Positions 16,516 through 24,671 of a stretch of DNA of 64,000 bases are shown here, one piece after another (position 1 is the stretch's first letter; each line of letters begins with the position of its first letter). Both the position numbers and the translations under genes were made by a program. Origin of the DNA: Ideonella_A intermedia_A. GTDB lineage: Bacteria; Pseudomonadota; Gammaproteobacteria; Burkholderiales; Burkholderiaceae_C. The notes under the pieces were generated by a model. It had not been told where the DNA came from and searched no databases. It worked only from the letters and a program-made list of their open reading frames with translations. The stretch is taken from assembly GCA_943370175.1 (NCBI GenBank), contig CALRPU020000029.1, positions 5,835-69,834 of the forward strand, given 5' to 3'.

Positions 16516-18827
16516 ATGTTGTCAGAACCTGGCCTGTCCGAGCGTGACGCTCACCAACCAGTGTATGTTTTCGAGCGTTGCATCATCGATTTGCGCCAGC
16601 GAACGCTGCTGCGCGACGGTCTCGAACAAGCGCTTGAGCCCTTGTCGTTCGACGTCTTGGCCTATCTGTTGACGCACCGGGACCGCGTGGTTTCCCATGG
16701 AGAGTTGAACGAGCAGGTCTGGAAGGGAAAGCTCACTTCCTGGGCAACCTTGCACCGCTGCGTCAGCCTGATCCGGAAAACCCTGTCCGACAGCAACGGC
16801 GGTGAGTCTCCCATCAAGACCGCCCACCGCGTTGGATACCAGTTCCGCGGGGTGATTCGCCATGCGGACTCGCCGGAACTTCATGTCGCCCTGCTCAACG
16901 GTTCGAGCAAGCGCGCAGAGCAAGGCAAAGACCGAACGGTGTTGGTCCTCACGGGCTCAACGGCGTTGGACATGACGCCTTCCGCCGACGAGATTCAAGT
17001 GGCCTTTGCCCGCGCCGCGAAATACTGGCGATCCCCTGCGCACAAGGTTGAGTTTGTTCTGGCCGTCGCCGATGGTCTGCCTGAAACGCAGCAGCGTCAC
17101 GGGTTCACGCTGCAATTGGCATTCGAGACCGACCCACACCAGCGATGGGTGCACTGGCGTCTGTCCGACGGGCAGGGTCGCGTCACCGTGGAAAGCATGT
17201 CGGGCGATCAATGGGTGGAAATTCTTCGGCGCGTGGCCGAACAAGTGACCTGGCTTTTCGAGAACAGCAGTCACCCACCGACGCCACAAGCCTTCACCAG
17301 TGAGATCAGCTTGCAACTCTACGCGCAAGCGGAGCGCGCGATGGATTCCGAGCGGTGGTGCGACGCCGAAGACCTGTTCCGCCAACTGGAGCACGCCAAC
17401 CCGGGACACATGCTGCCATTGATGGGGCAGTTGGCGGCGTTGTCCTACCAGCGCTCGCCCGACGCCGCTGCATTGGCCGCTCGCATCGAGCAAGTGGCAC
17501 ACGCCACAGGCAACCAGGACGCCTCCGACTTCGCCCAACTGACGCTGGCTGTGATCTCGCCAGGTGCGGTGGCATCGTGCCTGAGCCGATCCATGCGGGT
17601 GGTGGCAGACCGTGCGATTGCCAAATTCTTGACCGCAGACGAACTTCCCAATGAACTGGAGCTGCGAACGCTGCACAACCTGGCTTACATCGAAGCGCTC
17701 CAGAAGCCGCTGAGTCCAGAAGCGCTTGTGTCTCTCGATCATTTTGCAACGCTGCCTCATCCGGCGGGACGATTGAGACGCCCCCTCCTGGCGCTGCAGA
17801 CCTTGGCGGGCGCGTCGATGTTGCACGACAACTTGCCGGCGGCCACGGAGTACCTGGATCGCGCGGATTGGTTGCTGGCGAGGTCCAGGCTTCCTTTGTC
17901 GGAGATGTTTGCGATTCAGTTGCGCGCCATGCTGCTGATGCGTTCGGGCTCGGTGACGAAAGGACTCCAATCCATCGACCAAGGCCTGGATCTGTTGCCG
18001 CAGATCGCCCTGGCGGATGCTGACATCTACATCGTTTCCGGCCACAGCCTGGCCCTGTTCGAGGTTTGCGACCTTCCCCGGTTGAAGAAGGTCTGCACGC
18101 TCCTGGTGAGCAGGGGCCGCGCTGGCGAAGAGCATCCCGCATTGACCGTTTCCAAGGCCTGCCTCGCCGCAGCCGAAGGGCGGCTGCCCGATGCCCTTCA
18201 CTACCTGAAGTCGGCATTGGGCACGGCGTCCTTGCAGGGGGAACTCTACACTCATCTCTTTTGGCTGCTGGCGTTGCTGCGCCTGCAAATGGCAGCAGGT
18301 GACCTGCCGGGTGCCACTGCCACCCTGGAGCATTTGCGCGAGCAAAGTGGCGATCAACATCCTTCGCTGGTGGAGGTCCTGGCGAACCGCTTGGCCGCAA
18401 GGCCCAGCTGCGGCAAGGGGACCACGTCAGCGCTGTGCGGTCGCTGTTCACCGCCATCGCCTTGGCTCCGCCAGGCCAGCTGCGGGCCCTGTCTCAAGTC
18501 GATGCGGCCCTGCTGGCTTGCGAACACGGCGATCCCGTCAAGGCGCGCCTGCTGCTCGAGGCCGCCGGCGATTGGGGGACGAGCCATCCCATGGGACTCG
18601 CCGTTGCCGCGCGCATTTCGGCCGCGCGGCAAGACTGGACAACTGCCGCCGCCCTGATGGAGCGCGCGCTGTCGCTGTGGCGAGGCGCGGTGCCCGTCCG
18701 GATGAACGGGCACACGCTGGCCTACCGGAGCAAACGCGTCCCTCCACCCCTGCATGCAGCACGTAGCCCCTGCCTGGCGTCCGAAGCGTGGTGGCCAACC
18801 GACGCGGCGGCCGACAGGGCTGGCTGA
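16516..18827 (+). pseudogene. Winged-helix (CadC/OmpR-type) TPR regulator with a frameshift
   Basis: The N-terminal 100 residues form a winged-helix DNA-binding domain: YVFERCIIDLRQRTLLRDG, then LSFDVLAYLLTHRDRVVSHGEL, ending IKTAHRVGYQFRG. A long helical region with TPR-like repeats follows, about 230 to 640. Near 18390 the frame breaks: ...VEVLANRL continues as GRKAQLRQGDHVSAVRSLF in the +2 frame (next open to 18827), consistent with loss of one G in cgcttg(g)gccgc. Without the shift the first frame runs into a Cys/Pro-rich nonsense tail ending at 18657. No membrane segment is seen, so it is not a ToxR-type anchored regulator. It lies after the pilus operon but a link is unproven. An ATG at 16468 is an alternative start. 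Sequencing error is possible. Confidence 0.7.
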
Positions 18828-18964
18828 ACGGCTTCGCCCCGCACTTCGGCCGACGCGCCCCGGCGCGCCTTCCCAGGCGTCTGTCGACGCCTTCCGCGGG
18901 CCGCCGTGCAACGCGAGGCGGCTTCCATCGCCCAGCGGGTTTCCTAGCGGCCTGTGGCCGCTTC

Positions 18965-18985
18965 CCCCGCGAAGCGGGGTTTTCT
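18965..18985 (+). terminator. Rho-independent terminator
   Basis: CCCCGC and GCGGGG pair around a GAA loop, directly followed by TTTTCT. It lies about 140 bases after the frameshifted regulator and would end its transcript. Confidence 0.6.
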
Positions 18986-19099
18986 GCGGGTTCCGGGGTT
19001 TGCGGTGCGGAGAGTGTCGCTGGCCACTGCTGACTCACCTGCCATCGGCGTCGGCTCCAGCTGACATCGCCAAATCTGGTGCGCGCCCTGGCGCAGGCA

Positions 19100-19197
19100 C
19101 CGTCGAGTCACGACGGATCAAGGACTTGGAACGCGAGGTCAAGAAGCTGCGCCGGGGAAACGAGATCTTGGAGTTGGCGAGCGCGCATTTGGCCTAG
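19100..19197 (+). pseudogene. IS3-family OrfA C-terminal remnant
   Basis: The reading SRRIKDLEREVKKLRRGNE followed by ILELASAHLA matches the end of IS3 OrfA proteins (usually REVKELRRANEILKLASAFFA). Nothing upstream or downstream continues the element. The stop codon TAG is part of a CTAG site next to an IS5-like end. Confidence 0.7.
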
Positions 19198-19281
19198 GGA
19201 AGGTCTGCTTAATGCGAACCCAAGTGTGTCAATGGATGCCAACCAGCCGACGTTGGACTGAACGATGCGGAACTTGGGTTC
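19198..19281. repeat. IS5-like end fragment with an inverted repeat
   Basis: After CTAG comes GGAAGGTCTGCTTAA, matching the outer bases of the two IS5 elements near 60124 and 63086. Only the first 11 bases match. A perfect 10-base inverted repeat, GAACCCAAGT at 19216-19225 and ACTTGGGTTC at 19272-19281, follows with a 46-base spacer. It may be a solo end or a small non-autonomous element. Confidence 0.4.
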
Positions 19282-19367
19282 TGGACGGGTGTTTGGCAGC
19301 GTGCGAGTCGGTTTTGCCGTCCGCCACGGCCGCTTTGGCGTGCTGCGGACGCACTCATGCCCCGACC

Positions 19368-19434
19368 CCAGCTGACCAAACGTCCCTCGCTGGTCGGCCA
19401 GCATCTACGGGTGCATGCCGATCCGCAGGATCAA
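19368..19434 (+). pseudogene. Fragment of a TnsB-like transposase gene
   Basis: About 67 bases are nearly identical (two or three mismatches) to 3648-3714 inside the first transposon's transposase gene, encoding QLTKRPSLVGQHLRVHADPQ. Similarity ends sharply on both sides. It is the only trace of a transposase for the second element, whose tniB gene begins 60 bases later. Confidence 0.8.
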
Positions 19435-19496
19435 GCCGCGCCGCCTGTCCATCCCATCGGGCTATGTCGGCAGCCTGCCCTGACTGGAGCCATGCC

Positions 19497-20522
19497 ATGA
19501 CGCGATCTGTCCCCGTCCGCAGTGAGCCTGCCCAGAAGAGGCCGATCGCCCGGGATCTCCATCCGCTGGAGGTCGGCAACTACCGCATCGGCACGCCAGC
19601 GATCGAGGCCTTCTACGATCTCGTCAAGAGCTGCATGGACCACAAGATCACCGGCGCGCTGATCTACAGGCCGTCGCGGATCGGCAAGACGCGGTCCATC
19701 GAGTACCTGCGCCTGGCGATGGCACAGCACTTCGCCAAGGTGACGACTTATCACGTGCAGGCCGAGCACAAGCCCAAGCATGCGGAGGGGCCGTTCTTCA
19801 CGAGCCTGCTGGAGGCGGTGGGCTGCCCAGAGCCGGACAAGGGCAGCAATCCCACCAAGCGCCTGAAGCTGATCGACCGGATCAAGGATGCCTGCGCGCG
19901 CAATGGCAGCGGCGTCGTGGCGATGTTCTTCGACGAGGCTCAGCGGTACGGCGAGAACGAGTACGAGTGGCTGCGCGACGTGCACGATCACCTCGACCGG
20001 ATCAACATCCGGCTGTTCAGCTTCCTCATCGGACAGGAGGAGCTGCACGCGGTGAAGACGGCGTTCCAGCAGGCACACAAGACACAGATCGTGGCGCGGC
20101 TGATGGTCGAGGAGCTGAGGTTTCATGGTCTGCGCGATCCTGCCGACACCGCCACCTGCCTGGAGAGCTACGACACGACGTGCTTTCCTCGGGGGACGGA
20201 CTGGAGCTTCACGAGGTTCTTCATCCCCAACGCGGTGCGCTCGGGGTATCGGCTCGCGCACGACGCGCAACTGTTGTGGAACGCGTTCGAGGAGGTCCAC
20301 AACAAGAATGGGCTGCCGGGCGATCTGGAGATCCCGATGGAGTCCTTCGCCCGGGCCGTGGAGATCATGCTCAAGGGGTGCTGGGATGCCGATGCCAGAC
20401 ACGAACGACCGGACGAAGGTCGATGGGTTGCTGCGGTGAAGGCCTGTGGCTACGTGCAGGCACGGTTGGCGGTGCGCAAGGAGATGGCGGTGGCCGCGGG
20501 GCGTGCCTTGGCTGTCGCCTAG
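19497..20522 (+). CDS. TniB-like AAA+ ATPase of a second transposon
   Basis: The ATG at 19497 is preceded by GGAG and gives 341 residues. The P-loop region is YRPSRIGKTR (GKT kept, leading Gly absent, as in the TniB at 4240). Walker B is VAMFFDEAQRY, and the segments WLRDVHDHL and SFLIGQEEL match the family. It shares with the first TniB the phrases CLESYD/CLSSYD and the pattern of aromatic residues after it, but is otherwise diverged. It would act as the ATP-dependent regulator between target selector and transposase. With its transposase reduced to a 67-base scrap, it is an orphan unless a partner acts in trans. The tniQ gene follows after 26 bases. Confidence 0.85.
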   Translation: MTRSVPVRSEPAQKRPIARDLHPLEVGNYRIGTPAIEAFYDLVKSCMDHKITGALIYRPSRIGKTRSIEYLRLAMAQHFAKVTTYHVQAEHKPKHAEGPFFTSLLEAVGCPEPDKGSNPTKRLKLIDRIKDACARNGSGVVAMFFDEAQRYGENEYEWLRDVHDHLDRINIRLFSFLIGQEELHAVKTAFQQAHKTQIVARLMVEELRFHGLRDPADTATCLESYDTTCFPRGTDWSFTRFFIPNAVRSGYRLAHDAQLLWNAFEEVHNKNGLPGDLEIPMESFARAVEIMLKGCWDADARHERPDEGRWVAAVKACGYVQARLAVRKEMAVAAGRALAVA

Positions 20523-20548
20523 TCAGGCAGCGTCAGCGGAGCCTCACT

Positions 20549-21136
20549 GTGCTGCCGATCCTGACCTTTGACGAGGGGCGGCTGAGCCCCTCGCACGGGT
20601 ACATCTTCAATCGCCGCTGGCTTTGCCCGCACGAGACGATCCTGGGTATCGCGTGGAAGTTTGCGCGCATGAACGCCCTGCCCGGGCACATCGTGGTCAA
20701 GCAGCTTGCGCTTCGTGCGGTCGACCCCTACGAGGGGATTCCACCCACAGACAGCCATGTCGCGGTGTCGCTGCTGGCACTGACGTTCGCGATCCCGAGG
20801 AAGACCTTGAAGGAGGGCCTGCACAAAGCGGCCGCTGGGCAGGAGATGCACGATCAACTGCGCTTCTGCACGGCATGCATGGGGCTGGCCTATCACGGCG
20901 TGATGCATCAACGTGCCGGGGCGGGCCGTTGCCCGTGGCACGGCGTCCCGCTGGAAGAACACTGCCGCGGCTGCGGCGCAGCGGCGCCCTACTGGCTCAA
21001 CGCGCGGCTGCTCGGATCGCCGTTCCGATGCGCAGAGTGCCGCCGGCCCTACGCGGGATGGAGCGCCAAGATGCTGCCGCAGCCGGCACCGCCGGGGCTT
21101 CGGCGCGCCATCACTCGGGCACGGTTCGGCGGCTGA
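20549..21136 (+). CDS. tniQ: TniQ-like target-selection protein
   Basis: From the GTG at 20549 (GGAG upstream) it encodes 195 residues. The N-terminus LPILTFDEGRLSPSHGYIFN and the following helices match the short TniQ form. The C-terminal half has a zinc-finger array: RFCTACMGLAYHG, CPWHGVPLEEHC, then CGAAAP and FRCAECRRPYAG. TniQ proteins select the target in Tn5053/Tn7-type transposition and in CRISPR-associated transposons. It is paired with the upstream TniB. No CRISPR-cas genes are nearby, so a classical target site is expected. The right-end repeats of the element start 42 bases downstream. Confidence 0.82.
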   Translation: MLPILTFDEGRLSPSHGYIFNRRWLCPHETILGIAWKFARMNALPGHIVVKQLALRAVDPYEGIPPTDSHVAVSLLALTFAIPRKTLKEGLHKAAAGQEMHDQLRFCTACMGLAYHGVMHQRAGAGRCPWHGVPLEEHCRGCGAAAPYWLNARLLGSPFRCAECRRPYAGWSAKMLPQPAPPGLRRAITRARFGG

Positions 21137-21177
21137 ATCTCGTCGTCATTTGCACCGGCCAGCCCGGCTGGGAGGCA

Positions 21178-21338
21178 GTGACAACTTTGCTTCGCTGCGC
21201 AGGCGTCGATTGCGAAGTGACATCTTTGCTTCGCAATCCTTGGAAACCCGCGCCAATGCTGGGCTTCAGGCCGGTCGGCCGTCGTCACCGGTGCGGGAGT
21301 GACAACTTTAGTCTCACAAGAGTGACGACTTTGCTTCG
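21178..21338. repeat. Right end of the second transposon: four 17-bp direct repeats
   Basis: GTGACAACTTTGCTTCG (21178-21194), GTGACATCTTTGCTTCG (21217-21233), GTGACAACTTTAGTCTC (21299-21315) and GTGACGACTTTGCTTCG (21322-21338) lie in the same orientation just after tniQ. They look like transposase-binding sites and differ from the TTACTAC sites of the first element. I found no inverted partner set on the left. Confidence 0.75.
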
Positions 21339-21666
21339 GTCTACGGATTTCGAGGGCGTCTTCTACCTCGATAAAGCGGTACTTCGCCGTGGACTCCATG
21401 GACGGCGATGAGCCGAATTGGCAACGGTTCCCATGATGGTCTTCCATTGAGTTGCGGGCCGGACAAGATCCGCCGACACCCGGTCGGGACTCTTTCTCTG
21501 GGCCAAACCGACATCATCGCCTACAGGCTGATCAGCAGCTTACTGGCGCGGGCGCCAGCTCACGGTGCCAGCCAGGAGCGGTCGTCCACCCGGACCCGCC
21601 AACTTAACACTTGCGACCATCTTGGCTAGGCAGGGTCCAGTCAGGCAAGGCGACTGATGCAGCCAC
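21339..21666. other. Gap without recognisable genes
   Basis: About 328 bases between the transposon end repeats and the LysR remnant. I see nothing supportable in it. Confidence 0.25.
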
Positions 21667-21930
21667 TCAGCGCGCCTGGCTCGCGGCGTCGAACGCCGCA
21701 TTCGCTGCTCCGTCGCTCCAGTGGGTGTCCAGTTGCGGACCCTTGCGGCGAATCAGCAGGGCATCCGCCCAGTCCATGAAGGCTTGAACACGCGCGGCGC
21801 GTTCGCGGGTGGTCGGCGTCACCAGGTGCAGCGCAAGCGGCGGCGATGGCCAGCCGGGCAGGACGCGCACCAGCGCGCCACTGGCCAAGTACCACCTGTC
21901 GTCAGTGGTTCGCAAGGCGGGCATATCTGA
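21667..21930 (-). pseudogene. LysR-family regulator C-terminal remnant
   Basis: The stretch LASGALVRVLPGWPSPPLAL followed by HLVTPTTRERAARVQAFMDW is the standard end of a LysR substrate-binding domain. Only about 85 residues are recognisable; the DNA-binding domain and most of the effector domain are absent. Upstream sequence in the same frame is unrelated. Confidence 0.75.
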
Positions 21931-22072
21931 CTCAAGTCCCACTGAACGCTGCCGAAATGAGGATGCCAGGCAATGCTTTGCGCTGCGCAGCCCGAATGGG
22001 TGCAGCGACGTGACCCTGTTCACCGCATAGCCTCTGGTAAATCGACTTGAAAGCAACAACAAAGGAGGCTCC

Positions 22073-23833
22073 GTGCTGAACATTTCTGCCTGGCCGCTGA
22101 AGCACTTGCTGGCCCTCGGCTTCGCCGTCGTAATGGTGACACTGCTGGCCGTGGCCGCCGCTGGTCTTGCAGGCCAGCGGCATGCACTGACAGCAATGCA
22201 GACGATCTTTTATGACCGGACCGAGCCGCTGGCCGATCTGGGCCGGATCCACTACCTGGAAGCGCGCAACCGCATCATCCTGCAAGATGCTGCCGGACGC
22301 GGCGACACGGCGCATGCGGCCAAGCGCATGAAAGAGTTCGATGCCAACCTGGCCGAGGCAGCGAGCCGCTGGAAAACCTATATGGCGACCCGCCTGACCC
22401 CTGAAGAATCCGACAGCGCCAAACGGCTGGAGCAGGTCATGCAGTCCTACCATGCCCGGGCGACCTATCCCACCGCCGCAGCCTTGCGTGAAGGCCGCTT
22501 CGACGACGCGAAGGAGTTGCTTACCAAGCAAGTTAGCCCGCTCAACCCGCCCGTGGTGGAGGCCATGGACGCGCTGATCGGTCTGCAGGTACGTGTGGCC
22601 AAGGAGGAGTTCAAGCAGAGCGAAGCCACGGCAGTCCGACTCAATGCCGTATCGATCGCCGCGACCGTGTTTGGAATACTGCTGGGAACGCTGGTGGTCG
22701 TGGGGACCCTGCGAAGCGTAACGCAGCGCCTGGGTGCCGACCCGGCCGCACTGGCGCAAGCCGTGAACCGCTTTGCGGAGGGTGACCTGGCCCCAGTCGC
22801 CGGCGCCGACCGAGCACCTCCCGGCAGCGTGCTGGCAGCCATGGGCGCCATGCAGGGCAAACTGGCCAGCATCGTCGGCCAGGTTCGCAGCGGCAGTGAC
22901 AGCATCGCCACCGCCAGCAGCCAGATAGCGCAGGGCAACGTTGACCTTTCCAGCCGTACCGAGGAGCAGGCCTCGTCTCTGCAACAGACTGCTGCGTCGA
23001 TGGAGCAATTGGGCAGCACCGTGCGCCAGAACGCGGACAACGCGCGCCAGGCCAACCAACTTGCACTTGGCGCCAGCGAGATCGCCGCGAAGGGCGGTGC
23101 GGTGGTAGCTCAGGTTGTCGACACCATGAAGGGCATCAACGACAGCAGCCGGCAGATCGCCGACATCATCAGCGTGATTGATGGCATCGCATTCCAGACC
23201 AACATCCTGGCCCTGAACGCTGCGGTGGAGGCCGCCAGGGCAGGTGAGCAGGGGCGCGGCTTCGCGGTCGTGGCCAGCGAGGTTCGCAGCCTCGCGCAGC
23301 GCAGTGCGCAGGCGGCCAAGGAGATCAAGGGCCTCATCGGCGCCAGCGTCGCCCGCGTTGACAGCGGCACCGCGCTGGTGGACCAGGCAGGTGCCACGAT
23401 GCAGCAGATCGTGTCATCGATCGGCCGTGTCACCGACATCATGGGAGAGATCGCCAGCGCCAGCTTGGAGCAGAGCAATGGTGTCAGTCAGGTGGGCGTA
23501 GCGGTGACCCAGATGGATAAGGTGACGCAGGAAAACGCTGCCTTGGTAGAAGAAAGCGCTGCCGCGGCCGAGAGCTTGAAGGCGCAGGCACAGGCCCTGG
23601 TCCAGGCAGTGTCCGTATTCAAGTTGACGCAACACGACGAACTCGCTCGTGCCGGAAATGCGACGAGTCGAGGACCCTCAGCAACAGTGCGGGTAACGCC
23701 CGACCAGTCGTCGCCGACGCGCCGTGTTCCCGCTTCAGCAGGGCGAATGACCGCCGCACATGTGCCAGTGTCTAGCCCCAAACTCTCTGCGTTGTCCGCA
23801 ACGCCGGCAGAAAACGACTGGGCTGCGTTCTGA
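22073..23833 (+). CDS. Methyl-accepting chemotaxis protein
   Basis: A GTG start follows a strong AAAGGAGG site and gives 586 residues. TM1 spans about 11-33 and TM2 about 191-213, with a periplasmic four-helix-bundle sensor domain between (4HB type). A HAMP-like linker follows, then the signalling hairpin with DGIAFQTNILALNAAVEAAR at about 370-390. The C-terminus, after a Pro/Ser-rich tether, ends NDWAAF, which fits the xWxxF pentapeptide bound by the methyltransferase CheR and the esterase CheB. It senses a periplasmic ligand and controls CheA. The ligand is unknown. No che genes are adjacent, so it is an orphan receptor. Confidence 0.92.
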   Translation: MLNISAWPLKHLLALGFAVVMVTLLAVAAAGLAGQRHALTAMQTIFYDRTEPLADLGRIHYLEARNRIILQDAAGRGDTAHAAKRMKEFDANLAEAASRWKTYMATRLTPEESDSAKRLEQVMQSYHARATYPTAAALREGRFDDAKELLTKQVSPLNPPVVEAMDALIGLQVRVAKEEFKQSEATAVRLNAVSIAATVFGILLGTLVVVGTLRSVTQRLGADPAALAQAVNRFAEGDLAPVAGADRAPPGSVLAAMGAMQGKLASIVGQVRSGSDSIATASSQIAQGNVDLSSRTEEQASSLQQTAASMEQLGSTVRQNADNARQANQLALGASEIAAKGGAVVAQVVDTMKGINDSSRQIADIISVIDGIAFQTNILALNAAVEAARAGEQGRGFAVVASEVRSLAQRSAQAAKEIKGLIGASVARVDSGTALVDQAGATMQQIVSSIGRVTDIMGEIASASLEQSNGVSQVGVAVTQMDKVTQENAALVEESAAAAESLKAQAQALVQAVSVFKLTQHDELARAGNATSRGPSATVRVTPDQSSPTRRVPASAGRMTAAHVPVSSPKLSALSATPAENDWAAF

Positions 23834-24059
23834 CAAGCGCATTGCCACCGATGTTAGCTACGTCGACCACCAGTGCATCGGCGCATGTGTCGCAGACTGC
23901 AGTGATTCTTTGAGTAAAGTCACCGGGGCTGCCCTTGGCCCGACGCAAGCCCTTTCGAAGACTGCGTGCCGAGCTGGTTTGGCACGAGCTCGGGATCAGG
24001 CAGCAAGTCCAGGCCCAGCTTAGCCGCACAAGAAAACAGCGGGGCCGCCCGGAGCTTTC
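23834..24059. other. Gap after the chemoreceptor
   Basis: No intact gene. The minus frame may hold further decayed pieces of the TOTE-like gene to its right, but I cannot confirm any. Confidence 0.25.
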
Positions 24060-24300
24060 TTGATGCTCGTGCTTGGATAGGACGGCGTCGTACAGGGGTA
24101 TCAGTTCCCCGATGTCTGCCGTCCCCGCCCTCGATGAGTGGCTGCTCGCATACCTCGGCCCCCCATTCTTTGGCGCAGGCCAGTGAGTAGCCGGCCTTGC
24201 CGGACGTGTTGCCCTCCCGCCTAACGGGGAAGAGATCGATACGCCCGCGGAAAAGCGAGCGTTCTCAGCGCGCAGTAGAGCCACGCTATCGAGTGCGGGG
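24060..24300 (-). pseudogene. Decayed TOTE-type primase (AEP) fragment
   Basis: Read on the minus strand, one frame gives RSLFRGRIDLFPVRREGN, then TSGKAGYSL, ACAKEWGAEVCEQPLIEGGD. This is the conserved core of the archaeo-eukaryotic primase domain in TOTE conflict systems (typically FRSLFRGREDVY...TGKSGYxPACxNEWxxGVCxKP). A frameshift follows, after which ELIPLYDAVLSKHE matches the next conserved stretch (LPVSDxxIxxHL). A small upstream piece LDSVALLRAENAR fits the usual N-terminal coiled segment in yet another frame. The gene is broken by at least two shifts and lacks its helicase and nuclease parts. Confidence 0.75.
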
Positions 24301-24671
24301 GACACATCCACGCTCGTGCTGAGCGGCGTCACGGTCGAGCTTGTGGCTGCGGGCCGTCTGCCTCGTTCAAGCGCCTGACTGGGCGGTCTAAAGAGGCTGC
24401 GGCAGGACGCCCATGACCTTCAACTTTTGGCGGGGTCAGTTTTCGACCCTCCGATACTGCCAGGAGCATCTCCAACGAGTAGCTGACACACCAGTTCCTC
24501 TTTCGACCCGTTGAAGGTGCTGCTAATTCACTTGGCTGTTCGTCTGCGGTCATGAGGCCGATCCCGAAGTCGTGATCGCCCAAACATAGCAGCTCGTCGG
24601 TATAAATGAGGATAAGAACTCGAGCTTGCCCCTGAACCGGTCGAATTGATCCAGCGTGTCGTGATGCAGAC
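24301..24671. other. Gap before the large recombinase
   Basis: About 370 bases. No ORF here resembles a known protein and no terminator is evident. Confidence 0.25.

Noticed and set aside
20549..21136. TniQ as evidence for a CRISPR-associated transposon
   Set aside because: No cas genes or CRISPR repeats are present near the TniB-TniQ pair; the short TniQ fits Tn5053-type elements.
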